From Clostridia bacterium (lineage in GTDB: Bacteria > Bacillota > Clostridia > Oscillospirales > CAG-272): a stretch of 64,000 nt of DNA. The notes under the pieces are model-generated. The model made no database searches. It had not been told where the DNA came from and saw nothing but the letters and a program-made list of their open reading frames with translations. Positions 16,888-26,289 of this stretch are shown piece after piece. A program made the translations under genes and the position numbers. Each line of letters begins with the position of its first letter. The stretch's first letter is position 1. The stretch is from positions 124,001 to 188,000 of the forward strand of contig JAFTPD010000009.1 in NCBI GenBank assembly GCA_017463485.1, written 5' to 3'.

Positions 16888-19470
16888 TTATTTTTTGCCG
16901 CCTCTGCGGCGTTTTTTATCCACCACGGTCACAACTGCCATTACCCCGCCAGCGACCGTCGCTCCAACGAGTGCGCCGCCGATAATAAGCAGGGGGACGA
17001 GTCCTATACGACCAAGCAATCTTGCCCACAGACTTGCGCCTACGATCTCCACGTCAAGCTCCATATCAGCCTCCGTCGAGGGTGAGGATTCACTCTCCGA
17101 CCCCGAAATCACGTTGGATCCCGCACCACTCTCGGTTTCGGTATCGGGATCAGTTACGCTCTCTGACGATTTCTCACTCTCGTCAGTTTCAGTATTCGGC
17201 AACGTATCCGAATTCACCGACTCGTCAGACTCGGCGACTGTGCCGCTATTCTGTTCGGTATCGGTCAAGGTGTCGACAAGCGACTCCGATTCAAGCTCCG
17301 TTTCCGACTTTGATTCGGACTCTGCCGTGCTTCCCTGCTCCGATTTCTGCTCCGACTCCTGCTCGGTGGAATCATCCGTGATAACAGTAGTCGTATCCGA
17401 TTCGGTATCCGGCAACGGATCCTCCACGGTGGTCTGCTCCTCCGTGCTGTCACTCACCTCGCAAAACAGCGCGTACAGCGACAGGCTTCCGCTGAGTGAG
17501 GATATGTAGCCCACGTCCACGGCAGTACCGTCGGGTGCAGTTGACCAACCGACCAATTCATACGTTTTGCCGTTTATGACCTTGACGGATGAAATATTGG
17601 CGGCAAGTCGCTCCTCGGCAGACTCGCCCAGCTTTACGTAAAATTCCGCGACCGCATTGTTTCCGTCGTATGCGGACACGAGTATGCGAACCGTACTCGC
17701 CTTGACACTGACCGCGTTATATATCTGCGCGGACAAGCGAGAAGCGCTTTCCCGATAAGATATTTCCCCGTTACAGTACGCAAGATAGAGCTGCTCCTCC
17801 GTGTCGTCACGCACGGGTGCCGAAGGCTGGTCGCCGGGATGCTCCACCTCGGCGGGGGGCGTGTCCCCCGGGTCACTTACCTCCTCCGGCGCGGTAGGTC
17901 GCGCGGGAGAGGTGCTGACGTCGGGAGGCGGAGCAACGTAGTCGGGCTCTGCCACCTCGTCGGGGCGTATGCCGGGATGCTCTACGGGAGTCACGTCATC
18001 CGCAGTCACGGGCGGCGTGGGCCAACCGTCTTCCAAAGGCAAGAGCGCATCCGAATCTGCGACGAGTCTTTCCACGTCAAGCAGTGACGATATAGCCGTG
18101 TCACTATATTTTTCGTTGCTGTCAAAGGTTTTTTCGTTATACAGTGCGCACTCGCAGTAGTAAAGGATAGCCACGAATTCGTAAAACTCATCCTTGAGTC
18201 CCTCGCGGATTATTCTGTCCATTATCGCATCTACTGCCGCAAGATTGCGCAAGGAGGTGCCAAGTCTTGTAACGTACAGACGCATACCGTCAAGATTTTG
18301 AGTCATATACGCATATCTGTCGGCATCTGAGGAAAGTGCGTCGTAGCCGTCGAATATTGCAGAAAGCTCTCTCGACGCTTGTATGGCTTTTTGGATATCC
18401 TCTCGATTTCCGCCCAAGGATTCAAGCTCTGCCTCATTTGCGATTACGGCATCCACAAGCGAGCTTGAAATAACGCCGTAAAAGCTGTGCCCCATTGGAG
18501 TTATATCTCTGTAAAACGAGTCTATCACATTCAAATGCGTTTGCGCGACAATAGCTTTTGCTTCATAAGCCTCTACAAGCTCGGGAGAGATATCCACGAG
18601 CGCCATATACTCGTTGTAGGCGGTAAGCTGTGCGTCGTAGGCGGCAAGCTCCGCCTGATTATTTTCAAATCTGGAATATTGCAGATCATACTCCTCGCGC
18701 AACGATTTCTGCGCGTAATACGCATCCCACCAAGCCTCGTAGGCATCTGATGCGATCCTGTATGCGTCCTTTTCGTCAAGATATTTTTCGTATGCATCAC
18801 GGGCGTCATTATAAGCATTCAGCTCGCCAAGGTACGTCTGATATGCGTCGTTTCGCTCACTCCACGCGCCGTGGACTTCATTATATTCTTCCACCGCCGC
18901 CGCCATAACGACAGCCGCCCGATACGCCTCGTTTACGGCGTCCGTTGCCATATCCTCCGAAAATTTCACGCTTGCGGCATAGGTAAATCTCACCTCGTCG
19001 CCGCTTCCTCCTTCAAGAAACGTGCAATACGCGCCATCCTTTGCCGACCACAAAAGCGGCATCTGCTCGCCGTCGCCTGCCTGCGCGAAAACGGGCAGCC
19101 AGCTTACCGACTGACCGTTGACGGCAGTGTACTTATACGGCTTTGCAAGCGCGTATATTTTTCCGTCCTTGACGGCGGCTTTGTAATACTCCGACGGCAC
19201 GGTGGCGGTATAAAGCACGCTGTACTTGCTGTGGGCGTTGAGGTAGTCCCGCTCTGCCGCGAGCAAGCCCTCGCCTACGAGCCCCGACACGATATCCCCT
19301 TGCGGGGCAACCGAATATTCACTGTCAGGGGCAGAAAAATTCAACGCATCCGCATCCGAGGCAAAAGCGTCTGTGGTGCAGCAAAAAAGCGTTCCCGCCG
19401 CTACAGTCGCAGCCAGAACGAAGGACAAAAGCCGCGTGGGCAATATGTACTTCCTTGCTTTACTCAACAT
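16888..19470 (-). CDS. large secreted, membrane-anchored surface protein
   Basis: 860 residues from the ATG at 19470, which follows a GAGG site; a start at 19530 is also open. The N-terminal signal peptide (LLSFVLAATVAAGTLF up to DAFAS) is followed by about 450 residues rich in Tyr, Ala, Asp and Glu (segments such as YDAYEKYLDEKDAYR), predicted helical and probably coiled coil. Then come a Pro-rich stretch, an InlB/Listeria-Bacteroides-type repeat (YELVGWSTAPDGTAVD to LYALF, about residues 640-695), a Ser/Thr/Glu/Asp-rich stalk of about 110 residues, and a C-terminal membrane segment (LVPLLIIGGALVGATVAGG) with a KKRRRGGKK tail. There is no LPXTG. It is likely cell-surface exposed. It follows the V-ATPase operon by 85 bp with no clear promoter of its own. 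The function is unknown. Confidence 0.75.
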   Translation of the reverse strand: MLSKARKYILPTRLLSFVLAATVAAGTLFCCTTDAFASDADALNFSAPDSEYSVAPQGDIVSGLVGEGLLAAERDYLNAHSKYSVLYTATVPSEYYKAAVKDGKIYALAKPYKYTAVNGQSVSWLPVFAQAGDGEQMPLLWSAKDGAYCTFLEGGSGDEVRFTYAASVKFSEDMATDAVNEAYRAAVVMAAAVEEYNEVHGAWSERNDAYQTYLGELNAYNDARDAYEKYLDEKDAYRIASDAYEAWWDAYYAQKSLREEYDLQYSRFENNQAELAAYDAQLTAYNEYMALVDISPELVEAYEAKAIVAQTHLNVIDSFYRDITPMGHSFYGVISSSLVDAVIANEAELESLGGNREDIQKAIQASRELSAIFDGYDALSSDADRYAYMTQNLDGMRLYVTRLGTSLRNLAAVDAIMDRIIREGLKDEFYEFVAILYYCECALYNEKTFDSNEKYSDTAISSLLDVERLVADSDALLPLEDGWPTPPVTADDVTPVEHPGIRPDEVAEPDYVAPPPDVSTSPARPTAPEEVSDPGDTPPAEVEHPGDQPSAPVRDDTEEQLYLAYCNGEISYRESASRLSAQIYNAVSVKASTVRILVSAYDGNNAVAEFYVKLGESAEERLAANISSVKVINGKTYELVGWSTAPDGTAVDVGYISSLSGSLSLYALFCEVSDSTEEQTTVEDPLPDTESDTTTVITDDSTEQESEQKSEQGSTAESESKSETELESESLVDTLTDTEQNSGTVAESDESVNSDTLPNTETDESEKSSESVTDPDTETESGAGSNVISGSESESSPSTEADMELDVEIVGASLWARLLGRIGLVPLLIIGGALVGATVAGGVMAVVTVVDKKRRRGGKK

Positions 19471-19521
19471 AAATACCTCGAATTTTACAAATACGTTGTT
19501 AATTATATTCGTTAAGGTCAT

Positions 19522-19548
19522 GCCACCCATAGAAACATCACGGGTGGC
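19522..19548 (-). terminator. hairpin after the V-ATPase operon
   Basis: GCCACCC pairs with GGGTGGC (7 bp, 13-nt loop) just after ntpD. There is no T-run, so this may be a processing or pausing site rather than a full terminator. Confidence 0.4.
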
Positions 19549-19554
19549 AAAATA

Positions 19555-20250
19555 TTATTGTGTCACTTCGGAATACTCCTCATCCGACTCTGCTTCATTA
19601 TTTTTTCCCGCGAGCTGAGCCTTTACCATCATATCCTTGACCTTCATAAGGCGGGTAGTATTTCCGCGCTCGTTTTCATCAAGCTTCATTTTGATGGTTT
19701 TCATAGTGCTGACATACTGCGGCATCATGATATGCTCCAGCGCGTTGACGCGTCGGCGGGTCTTTTCTATCTCCTCCGCCAGCATCTGTGCGGTCTTTTC
19801 AAGCTCCGCCATGCGCACAAGATCCTCAAGTATACCGTTCAGCTCACGCAAAGACGAATCCAGCTCGCCCGAGGTAAACGCCATACCGTAGTTGTAGCTG
19901 TCCGAGCCGCCCTCGCCGAGAATTTCAAGCGAGTAAACGGGCACAGTGACGCTCATGACGTTTTTGTAGGTAACGTAAAGCTTTCCTTCCTTTTTGGGAA
20001 GCATCAACGCCTCGGTAAGCATATTTGGACTGCTGACAGCGCTTGCTATTCCAAAGCTTTTATACACACCCGAGAGCGAAGCCTCTACCTTTTGCCGCAA
20101 GAGCTTATCCTCGCGCACCACGTCCAAAAAGCGCTTCATCAGCTCGTCGCGCTTGTCCTTGAGCAGCTTATGTCCCTTGCGGGCGGTGGCATACCGAGCC
20201 TGTATCTTTTTCAGCTCCATGCGCGTAGGATTTACCCTCAACTCTGCCAT
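19555..20250 (-). CDS. ntpD: V-type ATP synthase subunit D (central stalk)
   Basis: 231 residues. It forms the central coiled-coil shaft that turns inside the A3B3 head. The N-terminal NPTRMELKKIQARYATARKGHKLLKDKRDELM is the family signature, and the C-terminal helix (LEHIMMPQYVSTMKTIKMKL) pairs with it. Last V-ATPase gene, 44 bp after ntpB. Confidence 0.95.
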   Translation of the reverse strand: MAELRVNPTRMELKKIQARYATARKGHKLLKDKRDELMKRFLDVVREDKLLRQKVEASLSGVYKSFGIASAVSSPNMLTEALMLPKKEGKLYVTYKNVMSVTVPVYSLEILGEGGSDSYNYGMAFTSGELDSSLRELNGILEDLVRMAELEKTAQMLAEEIEKTRRRVNALEHIMMPQYVSTMKTIKMKLDENERGNTTRLMKVKDMMVKAQLAGKNNEAESDEEYSEVTQ

Positions 20251-20293
20251 TTTACAGCCACTCCTTTCTTAAACAAAATATTCCGATAAGCCG

Positions 20294-21667
20294 TCAATTA
20301 TTCACCCAATACTTGTCAACAAATTCGGGACGTATACGCTTCATTTCGGCTCTTGGAAGGATAGACAAGAGCTTCCAGCCGAGGTCCAGAGTTTCCTCAA
20401 TAGAGCGATTTTCGTAAAATCCCTGATTGATATACTGCTCCTCAAATGCGTCCGCGAACTTCGCGTAAAGTCTGTCGATAGGCGTCAGCGCCGCCTCTCC
20501 CAGCACCACCATAAGCTCCTTTGCATCCTTGCCGCGGGCGTAGGAGGCGAAAAGCTGGTTCATAGTTCCTGCGTGATCCTCGCGGGTACGTCCGACACCT
20601 ATTCCCTTGTCCTTGAGTCGGGACAGGGACGGCAAAACGTCCACGGGGGGCATATATCCCTTGCGGTACATCTCGCGGGAAAGGATTATCTGTCCCTCGG
20701 TAATATATCCCGTAAGGTCGGGAATGGGGTGAGTCTTATCGTCCTCGGGCATAGTCAGAATCGGGATCATGGTGATAGAGCCGTCAGAGCCCATCTTTCG
20801 CCCCGCTCTTTCGTACATTGTCGCAAGGTCGGTATACAGATATCCGGGATAACCGCGGCGGCCTGGAACTTCCTTTCTTGCCGCGCTGACCTCACGCAGA
20901 GCCTCTGCGTAGTTGGTCATATCCGTCATGATTACAAGCACGTGCATATTGCATTCAAACGCAAGATACTCCGCGCAGGTAAGCGCCATTCGAGGCGTAG
21001 CGATACGCTCAATAGCCGCGTCGGACGCAAGATTTATAAACAGTGCGGTTCTGTCGATAGCACCCGTTTTTTTGAAGTCGGATATAAAGAAATCCGCCTC
21101 CTCGTAAGTAATACCGATAGCCGCGAACACAACGGCAAACTTAGAGTCCGAGCCGCGCACCTTTGCCTGACGTGCGATCTGCGCCGCAAGATTTGCGTGA
21201 GGCAGACCCGAGCCTGAGAAAATAGGAAGCTTCTGTCCTCTTACAAGCGTATTAAGTCCGTCGATGGTAGAAATACCCGTCTGAATAAACTCGGAGGGAT
21301 AGTATCTCGCCGCAGGATTGATAGGCGAGCCGTTGATATCCAACATTTTTTCGGGGATCAGTCGCGCACCGCCATCGATGGTTTCGCCCATACCGTTAAA
21401 TACACGTCCGAGCATATCCGCCGATACTGCAAGCTCCACTCCGTGTCCCGTAAATCTTACCTTGGACTCCGCAAGATTGATACCCGCAGAGGACTCGAAA
21501 AGCTGTACCAGCACGTCCCTGCCGTTGACCTCAAGCACACGGCAACGGCGCACCTCTCCATTCGGGAGCTGTATCTCGCCAAGCTCGTCGTACTTCGCGC
21601 CCTCCACCTGCTTTACAAGCATAAGCGGTCCTGCGACCTCTTCTATTGTTCTGTATTCTCTTATCAT
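20294..21667 (-). CDS. ntpB: V-type ATP synthase subunit B
   Basis: 457 residues, the non-catalytic subunit of the hexameric head. It starts [18 protein letters not shown]. As expected for B subunits, the Walker A loop is degenerate ([21 protein letters not shown]). The conserved [14 protein letters not shown] and [22 protein letters not shown] blocks are present. Cotranscribed with A and D. Confidence 0.97.
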   Translation of the reverse strand: MIREYRTIEEVAGPLMLVKQVEGAKYDELGEIQLPNGEVRRCRVLEVNGRDVLVQLFESSAGINLAESKVRFTGHGVELAVSADMLGRVFNGMGETIDGGARLIPEKMLDINGSPINPAARYYPSEFIQTGISTIDGLNTLVRGQKLPIFSGSGLPHANLAAQIARQAKVRGSDSKFAVVFAAIGITYEEADFFISDFKKTGAIDRTALFINLASDAAIERIATPRMALTCAEYLAFECNMHVLVIMTDMTNYAEALREVSAARKEVPGRRGYPGYLYTDLATMYERAGRKMGSDGSITMIPILTMPEDDKTHPIPDLTGYITEGQIILSREMYRKGYMPPVDVLPSLSRLKDKGIGVGRTREDHAGTMNQLFASYARGKDAKELMVVLGEAALTPIDRLYAKFADAFEEQYINQGFYENRSIEETLDLGWKLLSILPRAEMKRIRPEFVDKYWVNN

Positions 21668-21708
21668 AATTGACCTCTATTCCGTTTTATCGTTATGAGC
21701 CAAAGAAA

Positions 21709-23472
21709 TTATCTTGCGGTCGCAAGACTGCCGAGTGCCGCCGTTATCTCGTTGCCGATACTCTCCGCCTCGGCAAGATAAGCGTCATCCGACACTGCCT
21801 TGAATCTTGCTATGCGCTCGCGCACCTCAAGAGTTGCGATCTGTTCGACGTCAGCGCCGTTTTCCACCGCACGTCTTGCCTTGTCCTCAAAAGCAAACAG
21901 CAATTCAAGCATTTTGAACTGCTTTGCAAGAGGAGTATAGCAATCCACGTCCTCAAATGCGTTCTGCTGCAAGAAGTCCTCGCGGATAGAGCGTGCCACC
22001 TCAAGGGTGATCCTGTCCTCTGCGGACAGCGCATCCATACCGACGAGCTTTACGATCTCCTCAAGTCCCGCTTCAAGCTGCAAGGTTTTAAGCGCACGTC
22101 CCGTATACTCCATCCACTTTGCGGACACGTTCTCGCCAAACCAGCCGTCAAGTCTGTCGCGGTAGAGCGAGTAGGAATTGAGCCAGTTTATTGCGGGGAA
22201 ATGTCGCTTGTACGCCAGGGACGCATCAAGTCCCCAGAACACCTTTACGATACGCAGGGTCGCCTGCGTTACAGGCTCGGAAATATCGCCGCCCTGCGGG
22301 GAAACCGCTCCGATAGCGGACAGCGTGCCCACACGTCCGTCGCCGCCAAGGCATACCACCTTGCCCGCTCTTTCGTAGAACTGCGCAAGACGGGAGGTAA
22401 GATATGCGGGATAGCCTTCCTCGCCGGGCATTTCCTCAAGTCGTCCCGACATTTCACGCAATGCCTCCGCCCAACGGGAGGTAGAATCTGCAATTACCGC
22501 GACGGAGTAACCCATATCGCGATAATATTCCGCAATCGTGATACCCGTATAGATAGATGCCTCGCGCGCCGCAACGGGCATGTCCGAGGTATTGGCTATA
22601 AGCACGGTGCGCTCCATGAGCGACTTGCCGGTACGGGGATCGGTAAGCTCGGGGAATTCGCGCAGAACGTCGGTCATCTCATTTCCGCGCTCGCCGCATC
22701 CGATATATACCACAAGGTCAACGTCACTCCACTTTGCGAGCTGGTGCTGAACTACCGTCTTACCCGAGCCAAAAGGACCGGGAACACACGCAGTTCCTCC
22801 CTTTGCTATGGGGAAAAGCGCGTCAATAACACGCTGTCCCGTTATCATAGGCTCAACGGGAGGCAGCTTTTGCGCGTATGGACGGGAAATACGGACAGGC
22901 CACTTCTGCATCAGCTTTATGTCCTCCGTCGTGCCGTCCTCCAGCTTTATTCTGCCCACTCTGTCGGTAACGGTGTACTCGCCCGAATGGATATCGATAA
23001 TAACACCATTTTTGTTGGGCGGGCACATTATTTTGTGGGTGATAACGTCGGTTTCCTGCACCGTTCCAAGCACGTCGCCGCCCTTTACCTCAGCACCCGA
23101 CTCAACGGTAGCGGTAAAGCTCCACGTTTTTGCGCGGTCGAGAGCAGGCTCGTCGATACCCTTGGTTATATTCGGACCTACCTTGTCGCGTATCGTTTCA
23201 AGCGGACGCTGTATTCCGTCGTAGATCCCCTTGAGAAGTCCGGGGCCAAGCTCGACTGACAGTGGTGCGCCCGTGGACACTACTCTGTCACCTCTGCCGA
23301 GTCCCGCGGTTTCCTCATATACCTCAACAGATGCACGGTCACCGTGCATCTCGATGATCTCACCGATAAGCTTTGCTTCGCCAACTCGCACAACGTCGAA
23401 CATATTTGCATTTCTCATTCCCTCCGCAATAACGAGAGGTCCTGATACTTTAAGTATTTTTCCTTCTACCAT
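21709..23472 (-). CDS. ntpA: V-type ATP synthase subunit A (catalytic)
   Basis: 587 residues from the ATG at 23472, which follows AAAAGGGGAAAATCGTT. Walker [31 protein letters not shown] with the catalytic Glu, and the Walker B region [22 protein letters not shown] are intact, as is the A-subunit-specific non-homologous insert around residues 115-190. It makes or splits ATP at the A/B interfaces. It lies 29 bp after ntpF. Confidence 0.97.
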   Translation of the reverse strand: MVEGKILKVSGPLVIAEGMRNANMFDVVRVGEAKLIGEIIEMHGDRASVEVYEETAGLGRGDRVVSTGAPLSVELGPGLLKGIYDGIQRPLETIRDKVGPNITKGIDEPALDRAKTWSFTATVESGAEVKGGDVLGTVQETDVITHKIMCPPNKNGVIIDIHSGEYTVTDRVGRIKLEDGTTEDIKLMQKWPVRISRPYAQKLPPVEPMITGQRVIDALFPIAKGGTACVPGPFGSGKTVVQHQLAKWSDVDLVVYIGCGERGNEMTDVLREFPELTDPRTGKSLMERTVLIANTSDMPVAAREASIYTGITIAEYYRDMGYSVAVIADSTSRWAEALREMSGRLEEMPGEEGYPAYLTSRLAQFYERAGKVVCLGGDGRVGTLSAIGAVSPQGGDISEPVTQATLRIVKVFWGLDASLAYKRHFPAINWLNSYSLYRDRLDGWFGENVSAKWMEYTGRALKTLQLEAGLEEIVKLVGMDALSAEDRITLEVARSIREDFLQQNAFEDVDCYTPLAKQFKMLELLFAFEDKARRAVENGADVEQIATLEVRERIARFKAVSDDAYLAEAESIGNEITAALGSLATAR

Positions 23473-23500
23473 AACGATTTTCCCCTTTTCGTTGATGTTT

Positions 23501-23818
23501 TTAATCACCAAGTATATCCGCGCCGACGGCACGCTCAACCGCACTCCTGATAGCCTCCATGCCGTAGCCCGTGGCGCCGCCTGCGCCCGGAACGGTGATA
23601 ATGGCGGGTATCGGAGAATCTTTGTATTTGTTTATTTTTTCGCTGAGAGCCTCGGCGTAATTTTCCACGATAAAAATTATGGCGTATTCGCCGCTTTTAG
23701 CGAGGGCATCAATAAGCTCGCCCGCTGTATCGACGTCAGGCGCTTCATGCACAGAAAAGCCTATCGCCATAAAGCCAAGCACGCTGTCGCGCTCACCGAT
23801 TATACCGATCTTATACAT
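23501..23818 (-). CDS. ntpF: V-type ATP synthase subunit F
   Basis: 105 residues, the normal size. [20 protein letters not shown] at the N-terminus and [13 protein letters not shown] with [16 protein letters not shown] form the Rossmann-like F fold that binds the D shaft. The start overlaps the end of ntpC by 8 nt, showing translational coupling. Confidence 0.93.
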   Translation of the reverse strand: MYKIGIIGERDSVLGFMAIGFSVHEAPDVDTAGELIDALAKSGEYAIIFIVENYAEALSEKINKYKDSPIPAIITVPGAGGATGYGMEAIRSAVERAVGADILGD

Positions 23819-24821
23819 AGCTTTCCCTCAATCTTTCAAATATTACGTCGCCTGACAGCCCCGCGTTCTTCGCCGCAAGTATTATGCGGATATTTTTGAC
23901 CTCGTACTCCTTTGCCACAAGGTACGCAGCCAATATCGGCGCGCCGAAGGGCAACCATTTGGCTTCCTTTACCAAGGTCATATAATAGTCGTCGGAGCAT
24001 TTTTCGATAGCCGACAGTGACATATCCGTTTTCTGCGCCGCCGTGGCGAATTTGGAGTACTTACTGCGCAAGATCAGAGCGAAAAGCTCCTCCTCACCAC
24101 TGTCGTAAGCCCGCAGCAGCGACTCCGTGTCCAGCTCGCCGCCAAGCAGCAACGCGCCCTCAAGGAACATCTTTCCCGCCTGCGCGCGATTCATGCGTAT
24201 CAGGCGCAGGGTGATCATGACATTGGTAAGGTCGATCTTGGTTCTGACCCAATCGACGAATACCACCTCGCCCGACTCACGGGCACATTCCAACATATCC
24301 GCGTAGCACGCCCTGTCAAGGAGCGTATCAATGCGTTGGGGATCGCGTGTTTTTGCGTATTCATCAACGGCAAGGCTCGCCGCCTCTGCCATATTCCTCG
24401 GGAATGCGGAATAATCCCCCGCAAAAACGCTATCAAGGGTATCCGAAGCACTCACAAGTCCGAAATCAAACAACAGCTCGTCAGCACTCGTGTTGCGGAT
24501 ACGGCATTTTATCGCCAGCTTTAAATTATTGCAATCGTAAGGCATTTTCAGCCATTCAAACGCGCGGCAGTCCGCAGGCGTCATGTCGCATGTCTCAGCA
24601 TAGGCGCATGACAGAACGTCCGCCAATGCGGCATCAATTCCGCCGCCTGCCCCGTCCTCGGCCTCCCTTTGCTTTAACCCGAAGGACGACAGCTTTTCAA
24701 GCACCTCGGACAAGCTTTTGGAATCGGCAAGCGAGCGCAGCTTATGCGCGCCGATAATGCCGTTTTCCATTGCCCGCACTCGCGCGGAGCTATACATATA
24801 TTCGGTTGCTTTGAGTTTCAT
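23811..24821 (-). CDS. ntpC: V-type ATP synthase subunit C
   Basis: 336 residues from the ATG at 24821, chosen because AGGAGG lies 5 nt upstream. The protein starts MKLKATEYMYSSARVRAMEN and has the repeated DNLKLAIKCR-like and VDWVRTKIDLTNVMITLRL helices of the d/C socket that joins the central shaft to the membrane ring. Only 57 bp separate it from ntpE. Confidence 0.92.
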   Translation of the reverse strand: MKLKATEYMYSSARVRAMENGIIGAHKLRSLADSKSLSEVLEKLSSFGLKQREAEDGAGGGIDAALADVLSCAYAETCDMTPADCRAFEWLKMPYDCNNLKLAIKCRIRNTSADELLFDFGLVSASDTLDSVFAGDYSAFPRNMAEAASLAVDEYAKTRDPQRIDTLLDRACYADMLECARESGEVVFVDWVRTKIDLTNVMITLRLIRMNRAQAGKMFLEGALLLGGELDTESLLRAYDSGEEELFALILRSKYSKFATAAQKTDMSLSAIEKCSDDYYMTLVKEAKWLPFGAPILAAYLVAKEYEVKNIRIILAAKNAGLSGDVIFERLRESYV

Positions 24822-24878
24822 GTATCCTCCTGTCAAGTGATGCCAAAGCATCACCAAGTTACCGCTTTTAGTTCCCTA

Positions 24879-25550
24879 TCAATCCTTTTTGCAAAAAAGC
24901 GTTTGACTGACCCTTTGCTCGGTAGTACGCCTTACCTGCGAGAACAGCATTTCAAAGGAGCAGTTAGTTTCTATATCTCCCGCGCGGAGTATAAGTCCGC
25001 CGCTGATATCGACGGTGTCCGTCGATAGCTTTATTCTGTCAATATCGGAAAGCTTCATCTTGCCCACCACGCTGTGATTAAGTCCGCTGATAAGCGACTT
25101 GCCGAACTTTTCTCTGTCGCGATAATTGAGCAGGACCTCACACGTGTTGTTTGCAAGCTCTTCGCCGTACAGCTCAAGATTCTGCCGCTCAAAGTCAAGC
25201 TGACGCTGCATAGCGCTCCTGAGCATACCGATAAGCATGTCGAGATACTCGCCGTCGGAGAGTCCGCGTATTTCACGGTACGCCGTCTGATATGCCTCCT
25301 CGATTATTTCACTTTTTGCCTTTACCAGCACGTCTTTTTTGACAACTGACGCAGAGGAACGCGCGCGGTCGATCATAGCCTCGCACTCCCTCTCCGCCTG
25401 CTCGTAAAGCCGACGGCTGTCATCCTCCGCCGCTTCGGTGTATCTTGCGCGGATCTTTTCACATTCCGCGTCTGCCGCCGCAAGTATCTCGGCGGCTCTC
25501 GACTCGGCGTCGGATATTATTTTGGCGGTTATTTTATCAAGTCCCGTCAT
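24879..25550 (-). CDS. ntpE: V-type ATP synthase subunit E (peripheral stalk)
   Basis: 223 residues. A long Ala/Glu-rich helix (residues 1-110, for example ESRAAEILAAADAECEKIRA) is followed by a globular C-terminal part (VVGKMKLSDIDRIKLSTDTVDISGGLIL) as in NtpE/AtpE of the peripheral stalk, which pairs with the small G/H-type subunit encoded first in the operon. Confidence 0.9.
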   Translation of the reverse strand: MTGLDKITAKIISDAESRAAEILAAADAECEKIRARYTEAAEDDSRRLYEQAERECEAMIDRARSSASVVKKDVLVKAKSEIIEEAYQTAYREIRGLSDGEYLDMLIGMLRSAMQRQLDFERQNLELYGEELANNTCEVLLNYRDREKFGKSLISGLNHSVVGKMKLSDIDRIKLSTDTVDISGGLILRAGDIETNCSFEMLFSQVRRTTEQRVSQTLFCKKD

Positions 25551-25609
25551 TTTTCCGTTTCCTCTCTTTCTTTGGGAAGGCGCGCCTTCCCCGTTACTTT
25601 ATGCGGATA

Positions 25610-26245
25610 TTAAACGAAGGGGCAGTTGAATACCACCAGGAGAGTTACGAGAAGTGCAAAGATCGCATAAGTTTCAACCAGCGCGGCAGACGTAATAGCC
25701 TTACCAAGCTGATCGGGGCGCTTTGCAAGCAGGCTGATACCCGAAGCGGATACGCGAGCCTGACGGATAGCGGAATAGTAGCCTACGATAGCGATAGGCA
25801 GAGCAGCCATAAAGAAGTATCCGCCCTGTGCAAAGGTCAGTGCGTTTGCATCAAAGTTTTTGTTGAACACACCGAGTCTGAACACGATAAGGAACGCTGC
25901 AACGAGTCCGTAAACGCCCTGCGTCATAGGAAGCGCCTGAAGCGCCAGTGCCTTACCGAACTGGGAGGGATCCTCGGAGAGCAGACCGCTGGATGCTTCG
26001 CCAACGATACCAACGCCCTTCGCAGAGCCCATACCGGGGAGTACAACAGCCAGAGCCGCGCCGAGAAGCGCTATGTTAGTGCCGGAGAACAGACCGCGGA
26101 GGATGCCCGTTGCTGTCACGGGAGCGGATACCGCCTCGGTCACTGCCTCCTCTGCTCCCGCCACGAGAGCAAAGCAGGTAAATATAACGACTACTGCCGC
26201 CATAACGGAAAAGATCTTTGCGTAAAGTTTTCTTGAAGCTTTCAT
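25610..26245 (-). CDS. ntpK: V-type ATP synthase subunit K, Na+-type rotor ring, with extra N-terminus
   Basis: 211 residues against about 156-160 in Enterococcus hirae NtpK. The core has two hairpins, four membrane helices in all. The residues that bind Na+ in E. hirae NtpK are all present in context: Leu, Thr, Gln and Tyr in ALPMTQGVYG, Gln in AIRQARVSASG and the ion-carrying Glu in LVETYAIFALL. This predicts Na+ rather than H+ coupling. The first 45 residues are an added signal-peptide-like segment (KIFSVMAAVVVIFTCFALVAGA) and an acidic/Thr/Ala linker. AAGGAGATAAAACA precedes the ATG. Confidence 0.93.
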   Translation of the reverse strand: MKASRKLYAKIFSVMAAVVVIFTCFALVAGAEEAVTEAVSAPVTATGILRGLFSGTNIALLGAALAVVLPGMGSAKGVGIVGEASSGLLSEDPSQFGKALALQALPMTQGVYGLVAAFLIVFRLGVFNKNFDANALTFAQGGYFFMAALPIAIVGYYSAIRQARVSASGISLLAKRPDQLGKAITSAALVETYAIFALLVTLLVVFNCPFV

Positions 26246-26289
26246 TGTTTTATCTCCTTAAAATTTTAAAATCAAATCGTTGTATTAAA

